The notes below the pieces were generated by a model. The model was not told where the DNA came from and did no database searches. It saw only the letters and a list, made by a program, of their open reading frames with translations. A stretch of 64,000 bases of DNA from Paenibacillus pini JCM 16418 (lineage in GTDB: Bacteria > Bacillota > Bacilli > Paenibacillales > Paenibacillaceae). Every line of letters starts with the position of its first letter. Positions within the stretch are counted from its first letter, which is position 1. Below are positions 8,928 through 19,369 of this stretch, piece after piece. Made by a program: the position numbers and the translations under genes. The DNA lies in the NCBI RefSeq assembly GCF_000576305.1, contig NZ_BAVZ01000005.1, positions 204,749-268,748 on the forward strand, written 5' to 3'.

Positions 8928-9715
8928 ATCTAATGAACTCGTGGTTGCCGTTAGCTTTTTTATTCTGCTCCTTTGTGTACATGATGATCCCAGTTGTAAT
9001 GTCGCGAGTGCTTGGTCTAGGTGTTTATAAGAAGGGAAAACAATCACAACAGGCTGAAGTAGCCTTCACCTTTGATGACGGTCCTGATCCTTGCTATACA
9101 CCAGAACTACTAGATTTACTGAAGCAATTTGAAGTGAAGGCTACCTTCTTTGTACTTGGTAGTAAAGCCGAACAGTATCCGGATTTGATACGGAGAATAC
9201 ATGATGAGGGGCATCAAATTGGTATTCACAATTATACGCATACATGTAACTTAGTCATTTGCCCTTGGAAAATAAAGCGTCAGCATATTGATCGCACAGC
9301 TGATATTATTGAAGCGATAATCGGGGAGAGACCGTCTAGCTATCGTCCCCCTTGGGGGATACTAAATCTAGCTGATTTATTGTGGCTGCGCAAATCCTAC
9401 CAAATTGTATTGTGGTCTGTGATGGGTTGGGATTGGAAGCGTCAAGAGAGTTCTCATAAGTTAACAGACCGATTACTTCGTAACATTAAACCCGGATCGA
9501 TCGTTCTCCTGCATGATAGTGGTGATACGGCAGGCGCGGATGTAGACGCACCAAAGCAGATGCTGGAGGGATTACGTATCGTGCTGCAAGAGCTTAAGTC
9601 CAAGCCTTATTCGTATGTTCGGACAGATAAACTTTTACATAAGAGAGTCGTTAGCGGATATCGGATGGACCAAAACATCCACTCGTCACGACATATTAAA
9701 TCCCGGATTATATGA
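8924..9715 (+). CDS. Polysaccharide deacetylase family protein
   Basis: Membrane-anchored NodB-fold (CE4) hydrolase of 263 residues that would remove N-acetyl groups from a surface glycan. An N-terminal membrane segment (residues 7-25) precedes the catalytic domain with motif 1 TFDDGPD, motif 2 HNYTH (zinc ligands), motif 3 RPPWG and motif 5 LLHDSG. Translationally coupled to the YkoP-like gene. Substrate could be peptidoglycan or an exopolysaccharide. Confidence 0.85.
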   Translation: MNLMNSWLPLAFLFCSFVYMMIPVVMSRVLGLGVYKKGKQSQQAEVAFTFDDGPDPCYTPELLDLLKQFEVKATFFVLGSKAEQYPDLIRRIHDEGHQIGIHNYTHTCNLVICPWKIKRQHIDRTADIIEAIIGERPSSYRPPWGILNLADLLWLRKSYQIVLWSVMGWDWKRQESSHKLTDRLLRNIKPGSIVLLHDSGDTAGADVDAPKQMLEGLRIVLQELKSKPYSYVRTDKLLHKRVVSGYRMDQNIHSSRHIKSRII

Positions 9716-9733
9716 ATAACCCGGGATGAATGT
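9700..9733 (+). terminator. Possible weak terminator after deacetylase
   Basis: ATCCCGG (9700-9706) pairs with CCGGGAT (9721-9727). The stem overlaps the stop codon region and the tail is only moderately T-rich. Confidence 0.35.
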
Positions 9734-9747
9734 GTCGTTTTTCATAT

Positions 9748-10806
9748 CTAAGCTTTTAGGATCGTGGAGGAAGGACTTTCATGCATCGGTTTGAGACGCT
9801 TCCGCATTGTCATTGGTTTACCTATTACAAAAGGAAAATACTTATTAATAATCAGTATGACTGGCATGGAGATTAGTAATGCGACTATCGTGTAGGCGAT
9901 ACTAGTTAACAGGGATAGATACGCAGGAACGTCTGTTGGTAGCTGGATTAATTTACGGATGATCGCCAGTATAAATGGATGAAATACAAGTAGAACTAAC
10001 GTATTAACACCGATAAACGTTACTATTATTTGACTCTGAATGGCTTGGGACAGCATTATGATTACGAAAATCCCGCTGATCGCTGAGACGTAGAATAAGA
10101 TATAGTTTCCATAGGCTCCTGAGAAAATATCAATTTTCGTGTTCAATAGACCGGTTATTAGATTCATAATGAAAAAGAGGGACAGAAACTTATAATTGAA
10201 GTAAGGAGTAAGCTTATGTTGATACTGCTTAAATAGATGACCTAATCCGAAGAAAGGTAATACGATCATTGCGGCATCTAGATTCCATAGGAGCGGCTTA
10301 GCAAATAATAGATTATAGAGTAGACCAGCGATGGCAATTGCGATAATGACCATCATAAAATGCGAAGGACTATGGTGGAATTTTTTGTGAATAACATAGT
10401 ACATCATTTCAACAACAAATAGACAAATGACGAACCACAAAGTACCTGTATGGCTTGTCCAATCTGTATTTCGGATGGCTAGAAATGTACCGAGAATGGG
10501 CTTAATGACAGAGATGTCTGGATGCTCGCCTGATTTCCATTCGAGAAACCACCAGGCATACGAGGGTATCGAGAATATTAGATAAGGAAGCAAAAGGGTC
10601 TTTGATTTTTTTGCCAACATCTGTTTGAATTTCGGATATCGTTCTGAGGAGAATAAGTATCCCGAAATGAAGAAGAATAGCGGCATATGAAATGTGTAAA
10701 TAAATTTGAGTAAAGGATTAGGAAGTAGTAGGGTGTGACCCCATATTACGAAAATCATCCCGAACCCTTTAGAGATATCTAACCATCCGACTCTCTTGGT
10801 ATTCAT
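9748..10806 (-). CDS. Acyltransferase 3 family membrane protein
   Basis: Integral membrane O-acyltransferase of 352 residues with about ten hydrophobic segments and the family N-terminus (RVGWLDISKGFGMIFVIWGH, containing the conserved His). Members acetylate cell-surface sugars. Stands alone, convergent with the deacetylase gene; the glycan target is unknown. Confidence 0.82.
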   Translation of the reverse strand: MNTKRVGWLDISKGFGMIFVIWGHTLLLPNPLLKFIYTFHMPLFFFISGYLFSSERYPKFKQMLAKKSKTLLLPYLIFSIPSYAWWFLEWKSGEHPDISVIKPILGTFLAIRNTDWTSHTGTLWFVICLFVVEMMYYVIHKKFHHSPSHFMMVIIAIAIAGLLYNLLFAKPLLWNLDAAMIVLPFFGLGHLFKQYQHKLTPYFNYKFLSLFFIMNLITGLLNTKIDIFSGAYGNYILFYVSAISGIFVIIMLSQAIQSQIIVTFIGVNTLVLLVFHPFILAIIRKLIQLPTDVPAYLSLLTSIAYTIVALLISMPVILIINKYFPFVIGKPMTMRKRLKPMHESPSSTILKA

Positions 10807-10937
10807 GTGAAACGCCCCTTATCTATGAATATATTAGCGATACAATTTGTATCATTAATACATTCATATTATCTTCCTTATATTGGTAATGTCAATCATT
10901 TATATAGGTCTTAAGGGTAAGACAAGAGTACATTGTA

Positions 10938-11498
10938 TTATTTATTGGATGTATTAGCTGTCGTTCCCTTGATTGGCGATAAAATATCAATTAACAATTT
11001 GCCTCCTGCAATAATAGGTTGAAAGGTTTCGAGTCCCACCAATACGACACCACCTATTGCATTTCCCTTGAAGTCAAATTCGGCACCATGACAAGGACAT
11101 CGAAAGAAGAGACCATCCGTCATACGACGTTCCGTTTCAGGTGCAGGGAGAACATCACATCCTAAGTGAGAGCATACCGATGACATAATGGACAAATCCC
11201 GGTCGGCATTACTTGTGACATAAATAAAACCTTTAACGTTTTTTTTGCTAATTCCATCTCCTATCGTGGTATTATATCCAATCCTGTTAACCCCATTAAT
11301 TACTTTGAATTGGTTAAGATCGCCAAGTTCTATGAGATTATCTTCTTTTTTCGAGGGAATCCCACCTTGTTGCCTGATGGCTCCATAGTATAAGAAACTG
11401 GTTAAACCAGCTACAATACCAACCGCTCCTAATGCTATTTTACCGGAGGTTCCTAAGAATAATCTTCTAGTGATCTTGTTTGGAAAACGTCTGCTCAC
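10938..11498 (-). CDS. Rieske [2Fe-2S] protein with Tat-type signal
   Basis: 186 residues. The N-terminus has a twin-arginine motif (TRRLFLG) followed by a hydrophobic segment, indicating export by Tat in folded form and anchoring outside the membrane. Cluster ligands are C109-x-H111 and C134-x2-H137, with C114 and C136 placed for the stabilising disulfide. It resembles QcrA-type proteins, but no cytochrome b or c gene is adjacent, so its redox partner is unknown. GTG start; the GGGGAGA site lies a rather long 13 bases upstream. Confidence 0.82.
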   Translation of the reverse strand: MSRRFPNKITRRLFLGTSGKIALGAVGIVAGLTSFLYYGAIRQQGGIPSKKEDNLIELGDLNQFKVINGVNRIGYNTTIGDGISKKNVKGFIYVTSNADRDLSIMSSVCSHLGCDVLPAPETERRMTDGLFFRCPCHGAEFDFKGNAIGGVVLVGLETFQPIIAGGKLLIDILSPIKGTTANTSNK

Positions 11499-11954
11499 TG
11501 CCTGTACACATCTCCCCTCAATCGTTTGCTATTATATTCGTTAGATACACTTATTTTCCTTTTAATGGATAATAATCTGAATGATACGCTGAACAATCAT
11601 TTTTGCTACATTTATAACATGGTCATTATTAGCCCTAATCGTTATTCCTGAGCTTCGCTTATCTGATCCAGGCTTATGAAGACAACGAGCATCCTGATAC
11701 TATACCCCTTCAAATAGACACTAAGAAACCTAATGTGATTACAGGAGGAAACGAGTGAACTTGGAGGGGATTTTTGTTATGACTTTTTTTAATTCCCGCA
11801 AAAGGATGTCGTTGATAATGGTTCTCCAGAAAAAGTTGTAAAAAAGTTCAACCTTTTGTATTCAAGAAATCAAAATTATACTTAATTAATGAAAGCGGAT
11901 ACATATCAGTGATAGCAACTTAAACAAAATTTTGGAGCAAAGGATTTGATAAGC
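11499..11954. other. Intergenic region, no gene supported
   Basis: 456 bases between the Rieske gene and the sulfatase island. It is AT-rich at the right end. A 20-codon reading frame behind GGAGGG near 11780 has no recognisable content and is not called. It presumably holds the two divergent promoters, and composition changes here towards the GC-richer island. Confidence 0.5.
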
Positions 11955-13412
11955 ATGAGAATGATCTATCTGGATATTGACTCGCTCCGCCCGGATCATA
12001 TGAGCTGCTATGGTTATCACCGGAAGACAACACCGAATCTGGACCGAATTGCAGCGGAAGGAATGCGGTTCGATCGCTGTTATACCGTATCTTCTCCGTG
12101 CGTGCCATCGCGCGCAAGCTTTATGTCCGGTCGATTTGGCGTCAATCATGGTGCGCTTACTCACTGGGGACCGGGCTGCGACTTTCAGTATCCGGAAGGG
12201 GATGGGCACAGCGAACGCATTCCTTTCTTTACCCGCTACCTGCGCAAGGCAGGCATGAAGACGGTCACCTTCTCGACGTTCGGGGATCGGCATCACGCCT
12301 GGTGGTATTTTGCCGGCTGGAATGAGGTTCACACCCATACGCTGAAGGAAGGAAACGAGAATGCGGACGAGGTGAACGCGGCCGTGATTCCTTGGCTTAA
12401 AGCTCACGGGAAGGAGGATAATTACTTTCTGCATATTCAGTACTGGGACCCGCACAGCTTTTATACGTATCCAAGATCATACATGGATCAGTGGAAGGAT
12501 TCACCTGTTGGAGCCTTCCCGGACGAAGCGCAGATTGAAGAACAGCAAAAGAACACCTTCCCGCGTTCTGCATCCTTTCTGCACTGGGGAGATCAATATC
12601 CAGAGACGATGCCTGGTGCGATTCGCAGCCGTGAGGATTTCAAACATCTAATCGATGGCTATGACGGAGCGGTATCCTATATGGATTCCTTCGTGGGAGA
12701 ATTAATGGATACGCTGCAAAAACTCGGCATTGAAGACGAGGTTTGCATCGTCGTCAGCGCGGATCATGCGGAATCGATGGGAGAGCAGGGGATCTATGTA
12801 GAGCATCCATGCGCAACGGAAGCGGTGCATCACATTCCGCTAATTATTAAGGCGCCTGGCATCGCGAAGGTACGCGGAACCTATGATGGTTTCCTCTATA
12901 ATGTGGACGCTATCGCCACAATCACCGACATGGTTGGGCTGCCGATCCCACGCGGCTGGGATGGAAGGTCGTATCTTCAAGCGCTTCAAGGCGAGGAAAT
13001 GGAAGGCCGTGATTATCTGGTCATGGAGCATGCCTTGTATACGTGTCAACGTTCGGTCCGTGATCCCAAGTGGTTCTTTTTAAGGACTTATCACACAGGA
13101 CTCTACGACTTTGAAGAAGTAATTCTGTATGACATGGAGCAGGATCCCCATCAGACGCGGAATGTAGCTGCGGAGTACCCGGAGGTTGTGAACCTCATGG
13201 AGCATCGCATCGCAAACTGGCTGCAGGAGCAAATGAATAAACCGGGATACAAGGCCGATCCCATGCAAAAGGTGATTGAAACAGGACCTTATAAATACCT
13301 AACAGAGAACGACTGGGTCAGCCGCCTGCGCAGCAGAGGGTATGAGGAAGCTGCATCGAAGCTTCTCAGCCGGAGGACAGATGAGGGAATGAAGCCCGCT
13401 TATGAATTTTAG
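11955..13412 (+). CDS. Type I (formylglycine) sulfatase
   Basis: Alkaline-phosphatase-superfamily sulfatase of 485 residues, no signal peptide, so cytoplasmic. Metal-binding DIDSLRPDH at the N-terminus and the maturation motif C49-V-P-S-R, whose Cys must be oxidised to formylglycine. A later SADHAESMGEQG segment supplies further metal and active-site residues. An in-frame TTG at 11946 is rejected because AAGGA (11940-11944) lies directly against it; that site suits the ATG at 11955. It heads an operon with an importer, suggesting uptake of a sulfate ester followed by desulfation. Confidence 0.88.
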   Translation: MRMIYLDIDSLRPDHMSCYGYHRKTTPNLDRIAAEGMRFDRCYTVSSPCVPSRASFMSGRFGVNHGALTHWGPGCDFQYPEGDGHSERIPFFTRYLRKAGMKTVTFSTFGDRHHAWWYFAGWNEVHTHTLKEGNENADEVNAAVIPWLKAHGKEDNYFLHIQYWDPHSFYTYPRSYMDQWKDSPVGAFPDEAQIEEQQKNTFPRSASFLHWGDQYPETMPGAIRSREDFKHLIDGYDGAVSYMDSFVGELMDTLQKLGIEDEVCIVVSADHAESMGEQGIYVEHPCATEAVHHIPLIIKAPGIAKVRGTYDGFLYNVDAIATITDMVGLPIPRGWDGRSYLQALQGEEMEGRDYLVMEHALYTCQRSVRDPKWFFLRTYHTGLYDFEEVILYDMEQDPHQTRNVAAEYPEVVNLMEHRIANWLQEQMNKPGYKADPMQKVIETGPYKYLTENDWVSRLRSRGYEEAASKLLSRRTDEGMKPAYEF

Positions 13413-13442
13413 TACAGCATGAATAAGAGGAGGGGCAATAAC

Positions 13443-14210
13443 ATGAACGCAAGCCGCGTATCTACACGACTCATTACGCCACTCTCGGTCATTTGTGGGA
13501 TATTGATCTGGTATGCTTTATCCAAAATACCGAGCGTGGGCGCTATTATTACGGATCCGATCCGTATCGCCAAAACGCTGTTCGCGGAAGCAAAGGCTGG
13601 AAGCCTCTGGACGAATATATCCGCCAGCATGCTGCGCGTGCTCGGGGGCTTTAGTCTTGGGCTTGTCGTAGCTATACCTGTCGCGTTTGTCATGGGCTGG
13701 TATAAGAATATCAGGGCGGCCATTGAGCCTTGGATCCAGTTTTTTCGTACCATTCCGCCCATTGCATTAATTCCGCTGGTCATTGTATCTCAAGGAATCG
13801 GGGAGTCAGCGAAGATTGCCGTTATTTTTATCGCAACCTTCCTGGTTATGGTGATCTCCATTTTTCAGGGTGTGCGTAACGTCGATCCAACGCTGATTAA
13901 AGCCGCACGTGTGCTGGGCGCAACCGACCGTCATATATTCTTTGAAGTAGTGGTTCCGGCCTCATTTCCTTATATTCTAATTGGTGTCCGGCTGGGTTTG
14001 GCTAGTGCCTGGACCACACTGGTTGCTGCAGAAATGACCGGAGCAAACAAGGGGCTGGGCAACATGATTATGGAAGCGAGTCTCTACTTCAGGATGGACC
14101 TTGTCATTATGGGTATTTTCGTCATCGGTGTTATTGGCCTCGCTATGGACAAAGGCGTACTCTATCTCGAAAGGAGACTGACAGGATGGCAGGAACTGCG
14201 CAAATCGTAA
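13443..14210 (+). CDS. ABC transporter permease, SsuC/TauC type
   Basis: Membrane subunit of 255 residues with six hydrophobic segments and the coupling motif in AARVLGATDRHIFFEVVVPAS. Resembles aliphatic-sulfonate and taurine importers. GAGGAGGGG just upstream supports the ATG at 13443 over the one at 13419. It overlaps the ATPase gene by 25 bases. The substrate is probably a sulfate ester or sulfonate given the flanking sulfatases; this is inferred. Confidence 0.85.
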   Translation: MNASRVSTRLITPLSVICGILIWYALSKIPSVGAIITDPIRIAKTLFAEAKAGSLWTNISASMLRVLGGFSLGLVVAIPVAFVMGWYKNIRAAIEPWIQFFRTIPPIALIPLVIVSQGIGESAKIAVIFIATFLVMVISIFQGVRNVDPTLIKAARVLGATDRHIFFEVVVPASFPYILIGVRLGLASAWTTLVAAEMTGANKGLGNMIMEASLYFRMDLVIMGIFVIGVIGLAMDKGVLYLERRLTGWQELRKS

Positions 14211-15006
14211 CCCCGGGCGTAACCACATTAGAGCAGCCCAAAATCAAAATTGAGAATCTACGTAAGACATATGAGGTGCGAGGCGGTGAGGTGATTGCGC
14301 TGAATGATGCTAACCTGGACATTATGCCCAATGAATTTATCAGCGTGGTCGGACCCAGTGGCTGCGGCAAAACCACTTTACTGAACATCATTGCCGGGTT
14401 AGAAAAGGCCACCTCAGGCCGGGTAGAAGTGGATGGTAAGCTTGTTACTGAACCAGGAAAGGATCGGGGGGTCGTATTTCAGCAGTATGCCTTGTTTCCT
14501 TGGAAAACCGTCATTAAAAATATCGAGTTTGGTCTGAAGCTGCGCGGATACAACAAGGCCGAGCGGCGCGAAAAAGCTGAACAGTACCTAGAGTACGTCA
14601 ACCTAAAGGATTTTGCCCATGCATATCCGAAGGAGCTGTCAGGGGGGATGAAGCAGCGTGTCGCGATTGCACGAGCCTATGCAGTTCAGCCGGAGGTACT
14701 GCTTATGGATGAGCCATTCGGTGCGCTGGATGCCCAGACAAGAGCACAGCTGCAGGAGGATCTGCTTAAGACATGGCAAACGGAGAAAAAGACCTGCTTC
14801 TTTATCACCCATGATGTGGAGGAGGCTGTCATTCTCGCCCAGCGTGTAGTCATCATGAGTGCAAGACCGGTAGAATCAAGGAAATTATCGATGTGGATAT
14901 TCCGTATCCACGGGATCAAACGACGAAGATGGATCCGAAATTTATCGCAATCAAGAATGAGATTTGGGCTAAAGTATACAAGGAGTATCTGGAAGTACAA
15001 AAATAA
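14186..15006 (+). pseudogene. ABC transporter ATPase, SsuB/TauB type, single-base frameshift
   Basis: ATPase with Walker A GPSGCGKTTL, signature LSGGMKQRVAIARAY, Walker B VLLMDEPFGALDA and FFITHDVEEA. After MSARP the frame breaks at GG 14869-14870. Restoring one G recovers the expected tail (GRIKEIIDVDIPYPRDQ...) to a TAA at 15004-15006, giving 273 residues. As written, the protein runs on out of frame to 15037. Only the last 50 residues are affected. AAAGGAGA supports the start. Probably an assembly error, otherwise a recent mutation. Confidence 0.82.
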
Positions 15007-15033
15007 GAAATGCCAAGGGGGAATGGGTTGTTT

Positions 15034-16133
15034 ATGAAAACAAATACAAAAAAAGGCTTTCGTGCTTCTCTTCTGTTATCTGTAGTGATATGTTTGACAC
15101 TTATGATAAGCGCCTGCGGTTCTGGCACCAAAACGGCTACAGGGGAAACGGCTGTGGAGACATCCGGGCAAGAGGCTCCTAAGGAAACTAAGACTGACTC
15201 TCCCAAATCGATTGTGAAAATCAACGTTGGATACATACCCGATCTAAATGGAGCTGCGCCGATTGTGGTGGCGGATGAAAAGGGCTATTTCAAGGATGCG
15301 GGCCTAAATGTTAACGCAGTTAAATTTTTGAGCGGTCCGCCTGAATTCCAGGCAATGGCTTCTGGCGATTTGGATATCGCCTATATTGGACCGGGTGCAA
15401 CCTTCTTGGCTGCCCAAGGCCAAGGCAAGATTATCGCGCTGGCCAGCCTTGGCTTCGGTGATATGGTCTATGCGACCAAGAAATCCGGCATTCAGGATTG
15501 GAAGGATCTCAAAGGAAAAACCGTTGGAGTGCCCAAGGGAACCTCGGGTGAAATGATTCTAAACCTAGGTATTGAAAAGGGTGGACTTAAGCCATCGGAT
15601 GTCAACATCGTCAACATTGACGTTGCTGGGGCGGTCTCAGCTTCGTAGCGAACAAGGTAGATGCAGTGGCTATCTGGTCACCATATACGAAGGAAATTGA
15701 GAAGCAGCTTGGCAAAGAGAATATCGTGAAGCTTGGGGATAACCGTACGTTCTATCCAGACTATGTATTCCCAGCAAGCTGGGTCGTAAATCCGAAGTTT
15801 CTGGAAGAGAAGCCTGAGGTCGTGCAGCAATTCCTAGAGGCATGGGTTAAAGCAAATGACTATAAAATCAAAAACGTGGATGAGACGATCGCTCTGACCT
15901 CAAAGTATACGCAGGTTCCGGAGGATTCATTGAAAGAGCAGTATGAAACGATGGAATGGATTGAATCCTCCAAGATCGCAGGGTATATGAAGGACGGAAC
16001 AAGTGTGAAATGGTTTGAAAATTTGGAGAAGATGTTCGTGGCGAACGGCAAAATGGCTGAAGTTGTACCAGGCGACAAGTTTATCGCCACCGAACCGTTT
16101 GTGAAAGCGCAGGAAGCAGCCGGCGGCAATTAA
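15034..16133 (+). pseudogene. ABC transporter substrate-binding lipoprotein, SsuA/TauA type, single-base frameshift
   Basis: Lipoprotein (signal with lipobox ISAC) of the NMT1/SsuA-like fold: INVGYIPDLNGAAPIVVADEKG..., then domain 2. The frame breaks at TT 15642-15643, giving a premature TAG after VAGAVSAS. One added T restores AFVANKVDAVAIWSPYTK and a 366-residue protein ending at 16133. A TTG at 15028 is an alternative start with better spacing to AAGGGGG. The stop overlaps the convergent regulator gene by four bases. Confidence 0.82.
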
Positions 16134-16828
16134 GGCGCGCCGCGCACCTTATGGATTAAATGAATGATATTCAGCTCGCGGAGCAGGGAGATGACCTCCT
16201 TGCTCCGTTTCTTTTGGAATTTTTTCAGAATGACGTTGATCTGCGACTTAATCGTGGAAATCTCCACCTGCCGCTGCTTGGCAATTTCGGAAGTCTTGTA
16301 GCCACTGTATAGCAAATGGATGATTTCAAGCTCACTTGGCGTCAGCTGGGACAGGATCATAGTGGCCTGAAACAGGTTTTCCTGATTCTTGCGGATGCGT
16401 GTAAATTCATTCTTGATCTTACTGGTGATTTCCGGATGCATTTGTGACATACCTTCATGCGCACTGCGGACCCGCTGGACGATTTCTTGATCCGGACGGG
16501 TCTTAAGTACATAATCCACGGCTCCAGTCTCAAAGGCACTGAAGATGGTTTCATCATCCTCATGAACCGTCAGGAATACGATTCGGGCATGGGGGAATTC
16601 TTCTAAAATATGCTGCGCATAAATAATGCCGTCATGCTTGGCGTCCATCTCAATATCCATCAGAAGCACATCGGCACCAATCGTCCGCATTAGCTGTAGT
16701 GCCTGCTTGCCACTCGCGGCTTTCCCAGCAATCTGGATATCCTTATGTATGCTAAGGATGGAACAGAAATGCTCACGCAGTATGTCTAAATCCTCCGCAA
16801 CGATGACCTGAATGGGTACGGTGTTCAT
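16130..16828 (-). CDS. NarL/LuxR-type response regulator
   Basis: 232 residues: receiver domain with phospho-acceptor Asp58 (LLMDIEMD) and a C-terminal LuxR-type helix-turn-helix (SQLTPSELEIIHLLYSGYKTSEIAK). Starts 14 bases after the kinase stop behind GGGAGGA. With the upstream kinase it probably senses substrate and controls the adjacent sulfatase/importer genes. The tail-to-tail four-base overlap with the importer operon suggests a compact imported cassette. Confidence 0.86.
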   Translation of the reverse strand: MNTVPIQVIVAEDLDILREHFCSILSIHKDIQIAGKAASGKQALQLMRTIGADVLLMDIEMDAKHDGIIYAQHILEEFPHARIVFLTVHEDDETIFSAFETGAVDYVLKTRPDQEIVQRVRSAHEGMSQMHPEITSKIKNEFTRIRKNQENLFQATMILSQLTPSELEIIHLLYSGYKTSEIAKQRQVEISTIKSQINVILKKFQKKRSKEVISLLRELNIIHLIHKVRGAP

Positions 16829-16842
16829 ATCGATGTTCCTCC

Positions 16843-18342
16843 CTAAGCTGTATGCTTTTGATAGATTGGCAGAACAATTTGAAAGGTGGTTCCATAATCA
16901 GGCTCGCTCTCGACATGAATACGCCCGTCATGACCATGCACGATCTGCTTGGCATAGGATAGACCTACGCCCCAGTTGCGGGTCGTATTTTTGCTTGTGA
17001 CAAAGGGGTCGAAGATGGTTTGCAACTGTTTCTTTTCCATGCCGCAGCCATTGTCCGTCACGCTGATAATGTTGAAATTGCCCTCAGGATAGGAAGTGAT
17101 CTGGATGAAGCCGCGTATCTCCTCCGGAATGGCTTCCGCCGCATTGGTCAGAATATTGTAAATCGCCTCAGACAGATGAGCCTGATCAGCGAGAATGGTG
17201 ATTCCTTCATCCTCCAAGCGGATACGGACCTCAAGCTGCCTTGAACCTGAATCGAATCGGCTTAGGATGTTATTCATCAGCTCGTGCACGTACACGGAAC
17301 GCAGCTGCAGGTGGGTGGTTTTGATGGAACGATACAGCTGATCCAGACGCTCGAGCGTCTCGGATACGACGATGTTGGCCTTCCCCAGTGGATCCTTACT
17401 AGTGTCAGTGCCGTGTTCATTCACAGAGGGATTCAATTTGGCTTGATTCAGCAGCACCTGAATCATCAGCAGCTGATTCTTAATTCCATGTGTGAATACC
17501 TTGATACCCATATCTGCCGTCTTTAGCTTGCGATCCAGCATTAGGGTTTCCTCTCCCATTCTCTTCTCAATATCAGTGTAACGCCATATAGATAAGAGGC
17601 TGACTGTGGATAGAATTCCTGTAATACCGATGCCAAGATACCACTCAAACAGGTTCAGCGGCGGATTGAAGTTGGTGAAATCGGAGTACAGTACATAATA
17701 AGTGTGAACATCCGTGACCTGCATGGGCCCCATGAAACCCAAATAAAAATAAAACATAACCAGCGCAAACACGCCATAGAGAATATGCTTGATCTGCCTT
17801 TTCAGCCAGGGAATTGTGACATGGGAATAATAGTAAACGATAAGCGAAGTGGCGTAGAGCGCTGATATAACAAGCCATCCGCGGGTAATAAAGCTGATGA
17901 TATAAGTGCTTCTCGGACTAAGCAAGCTAAGCATGGGTTTATAAATGACAGGATCATAAAAAATGATATTGATGAGAGGTAGAATGGCATGAAGCGTCAA
18001 TACCAGAAAACGATGCTTTATATGATTATTGTAGAAGAGAGAAAGGGACAGGCCTATAAAGCCAAATATGAATAGAGATCTGCCGATCGTAATCATGCGG
18101 CTGACGCCATCGATGCTGATTGGGGAATGAAGCAGCATGTTGCGAATCATGTCATTGAAAAAGAGCACAATGTTGACGCGATAATAGAATCCGCCGTATT
18201 TGGCGATAAACAGGACGAGTCCGGACATGCTGAGGAACCATCCAAGCAAAACAATCGACATCCAGTAGACGGACGGATTCTTGGCTTTGGTAATAAACAT
18301 GATAATCATGGCCGACATGAGGAGGATTAGTAGAATCGTCAT
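16843..18342 (-). CDS. Multi-pass membrane sensor histidine kinase
   Basis: 499 residues. About seven or eight hydrophobic segments fill residues 1-250. A histidine box FTHGIKNQLL and a HATPase domain (N box AIYNILTNAAEAIP, G1 VTDNGCGM, G2 WGVGLSYAK) follow. The topology recalls the 7TM-histidine-kinase group, so a small ligand may be sensed within or at the membrane. AAAGGAGC precedes the start. Pairs with the NarL-type regulator immediately downstream. Confidence 0.85.
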   Translation of the reverse strand: MTILLILLMSAMIIMFITKAKNPSVYWMSIVLLGWFLSMSGLVLFIAKYGGFYYRVNIVLFFNDMIRNMLLHSPISIDGVSRMITIGRSLFIFGFIGLSLSLFYNNHIKHRFLVLTLHAILPLINIIFYDPVIYKPMLSLLSPRSTYIISFITRGWLVISALYATSLIVYYYSHVTIPWLKRQIKHILYGVFALVMFYFYLGFMGPMQVTDVHTYYVLYSDFTNFNPPLNLFEWYLGIGITGILSTVSLLSIWRYTDIEKRMGEETLMLDRKLKTADMGIKVFTHGIKNQLLMIQVLLNQAKLNPSVNEHGTDTSKDPLGKANIVVSETLERLDQLYRSIKTTHLQLRSVYVHELMNNILSRFDSGSRQLEVRIRLEDEGITILADQAHLSEAIYNILTNAAEAIPEEIRGFIQITSYPEGNFNIISVTDNGCGMEKKQLQTIFDPFVTSKNTTRNWGVGLSYAKQIVHGHDGRIHVESEPDYGTTFQIVLPIYQKHTA

Positions 18343-18382
18343 ATCTGTAAAGCTCCTTTGATGGTTCTATTAGCTACGCCTT

Positions 18383-19270
18383 CTATTTGTAGTAGTGGGT
18401 TGGCGCGGAGCCGAAATAACGATGGAATGCCCGTGAAAATGAGGCGGTGTCCGAATATCCCAGACTTAGGGCTGTTTCCAGAACCGAGTGGCCTTGCTTC
18501 AGCATAAGGAGTGCTTTGTCCATTTTCAGCCGCTTCAGATATCGGGTAGGTGTGGTGCCAACGCGTTCGGTGAATAGTTTAGAAAAATAAGAGCGATGCA
18601 CCCCTACATAGGCCGCGGCACTCTGAACGGTAATATCCTCGGTAAAGTGGGTATCCATATAATTTTTACTGTCCTCGATCCAGTGATCTGGTTTGGTTAG
18701 AATGCTGTTCACCGGTTCCGTAGGTAGCAGCAGGCTGAGTAACCGATACAGCAGAATAGAGCGGTTCAAACGATCATGCACAGAGCTTCCTGTTCCGATA
18801 TGAAGCAGTTGCTCGAAGGAAAGCAGGAACTCACGTGTCACTTTTTGCGATGCATAGGGTACCGATTCAACGAGTGGGATCGAGGTAAGAATGAAGGAGG
18901 CCTGCTCACCTTGAAAAGCAACCCATCCCATGCGCAGCTTGTCCGGGTTCGGATGAATACGGTACGTGTAGGTATGATCTGGGAATAGACAGAATATATC
19001 GCCCTTATGCAAGATAACCGTCTGCTTACCTGTATTTAACTCCATAGCACCTGAATTTACAAAATGCAAACTATAGTAGGGTACCATTCGCGGCCCGGCA
19101 TGATAACCTGGCTTGGCTTCATTCATACCCGCATGAATGGGCCAAATCCCTCCGCTTTTATCATATTCATCAGGGTTGAAATGGGTAACGTTATAGTACT
19201 CTTCAGCCCGTTCCAGCAAGAATGTATCCCCTTTCATAATACATGAATTTGCCTGAATTGTACCATACAA
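18383..19270 (-). CDS. AraC-family transcriptional regulator
   Basis: 295 residues: N-terminal cupin-like sensing domain (MELNTGKQTVILHKGDIFCLFPD) and two C-terminal helix-turn-helix motifs (TVQSAAAYVGVHRSYFSKLF; ALSLGYSDTASFSRAFHRYFG). No convincing ribosome site decides between the starts at 19270 and 19237. Divergent from the second sulfatase across a 99-base gap, its likely target. Confidence 0.85.
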   Translation of the reverse strand: MYGTIQANSCIMKGDTFLLERAEEYYNVTHFNPDEYDKSGGIWPIHAGMNEAKPGYHAGPRMVPYYSLHFVNSGAMELNTGKQTVILHKGDIFCLFPDHTYTYRIHPNPDKLRMGWVAFQGEQASFILTSIPLVESVPYASQKVTREFLLSFEQLLHIGTGSSVHDRLNRSILLYRLLSLLLPTEPVNSILTKPDHWIEDSKNYMDTHFTEDITVQSAAAYVGVHRSYFSKLFTERVGTTPTRYLKRLKMDKALLMLKQGHSVLETALSLGYSDTASFSRAFHRYFGSAPTHYYK

Positions 19271-19369
19271 CCTGACAAAATGTTAAAGATAGGCAACTTG
19301 CGATCATTGTTGAACGGCCTTGCTGGCAGATAAGATGATAGAAACGAACCCAGCAAAGGATGAAATGCT

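Noticed and set aside
11780..11842. 20-codon frame behind a GGAGGG site upstream of the sulfatase island
   Set aside because: Too short and without recognisable content; could be chance.
16134..16141. GGCGCGCC at the tail-to-tail junction of the importer and regulator genes
   Set aside because: An eight-base restriction-type palindrome with no other sign of a cloning scar; GC-rich coding ends explain it.
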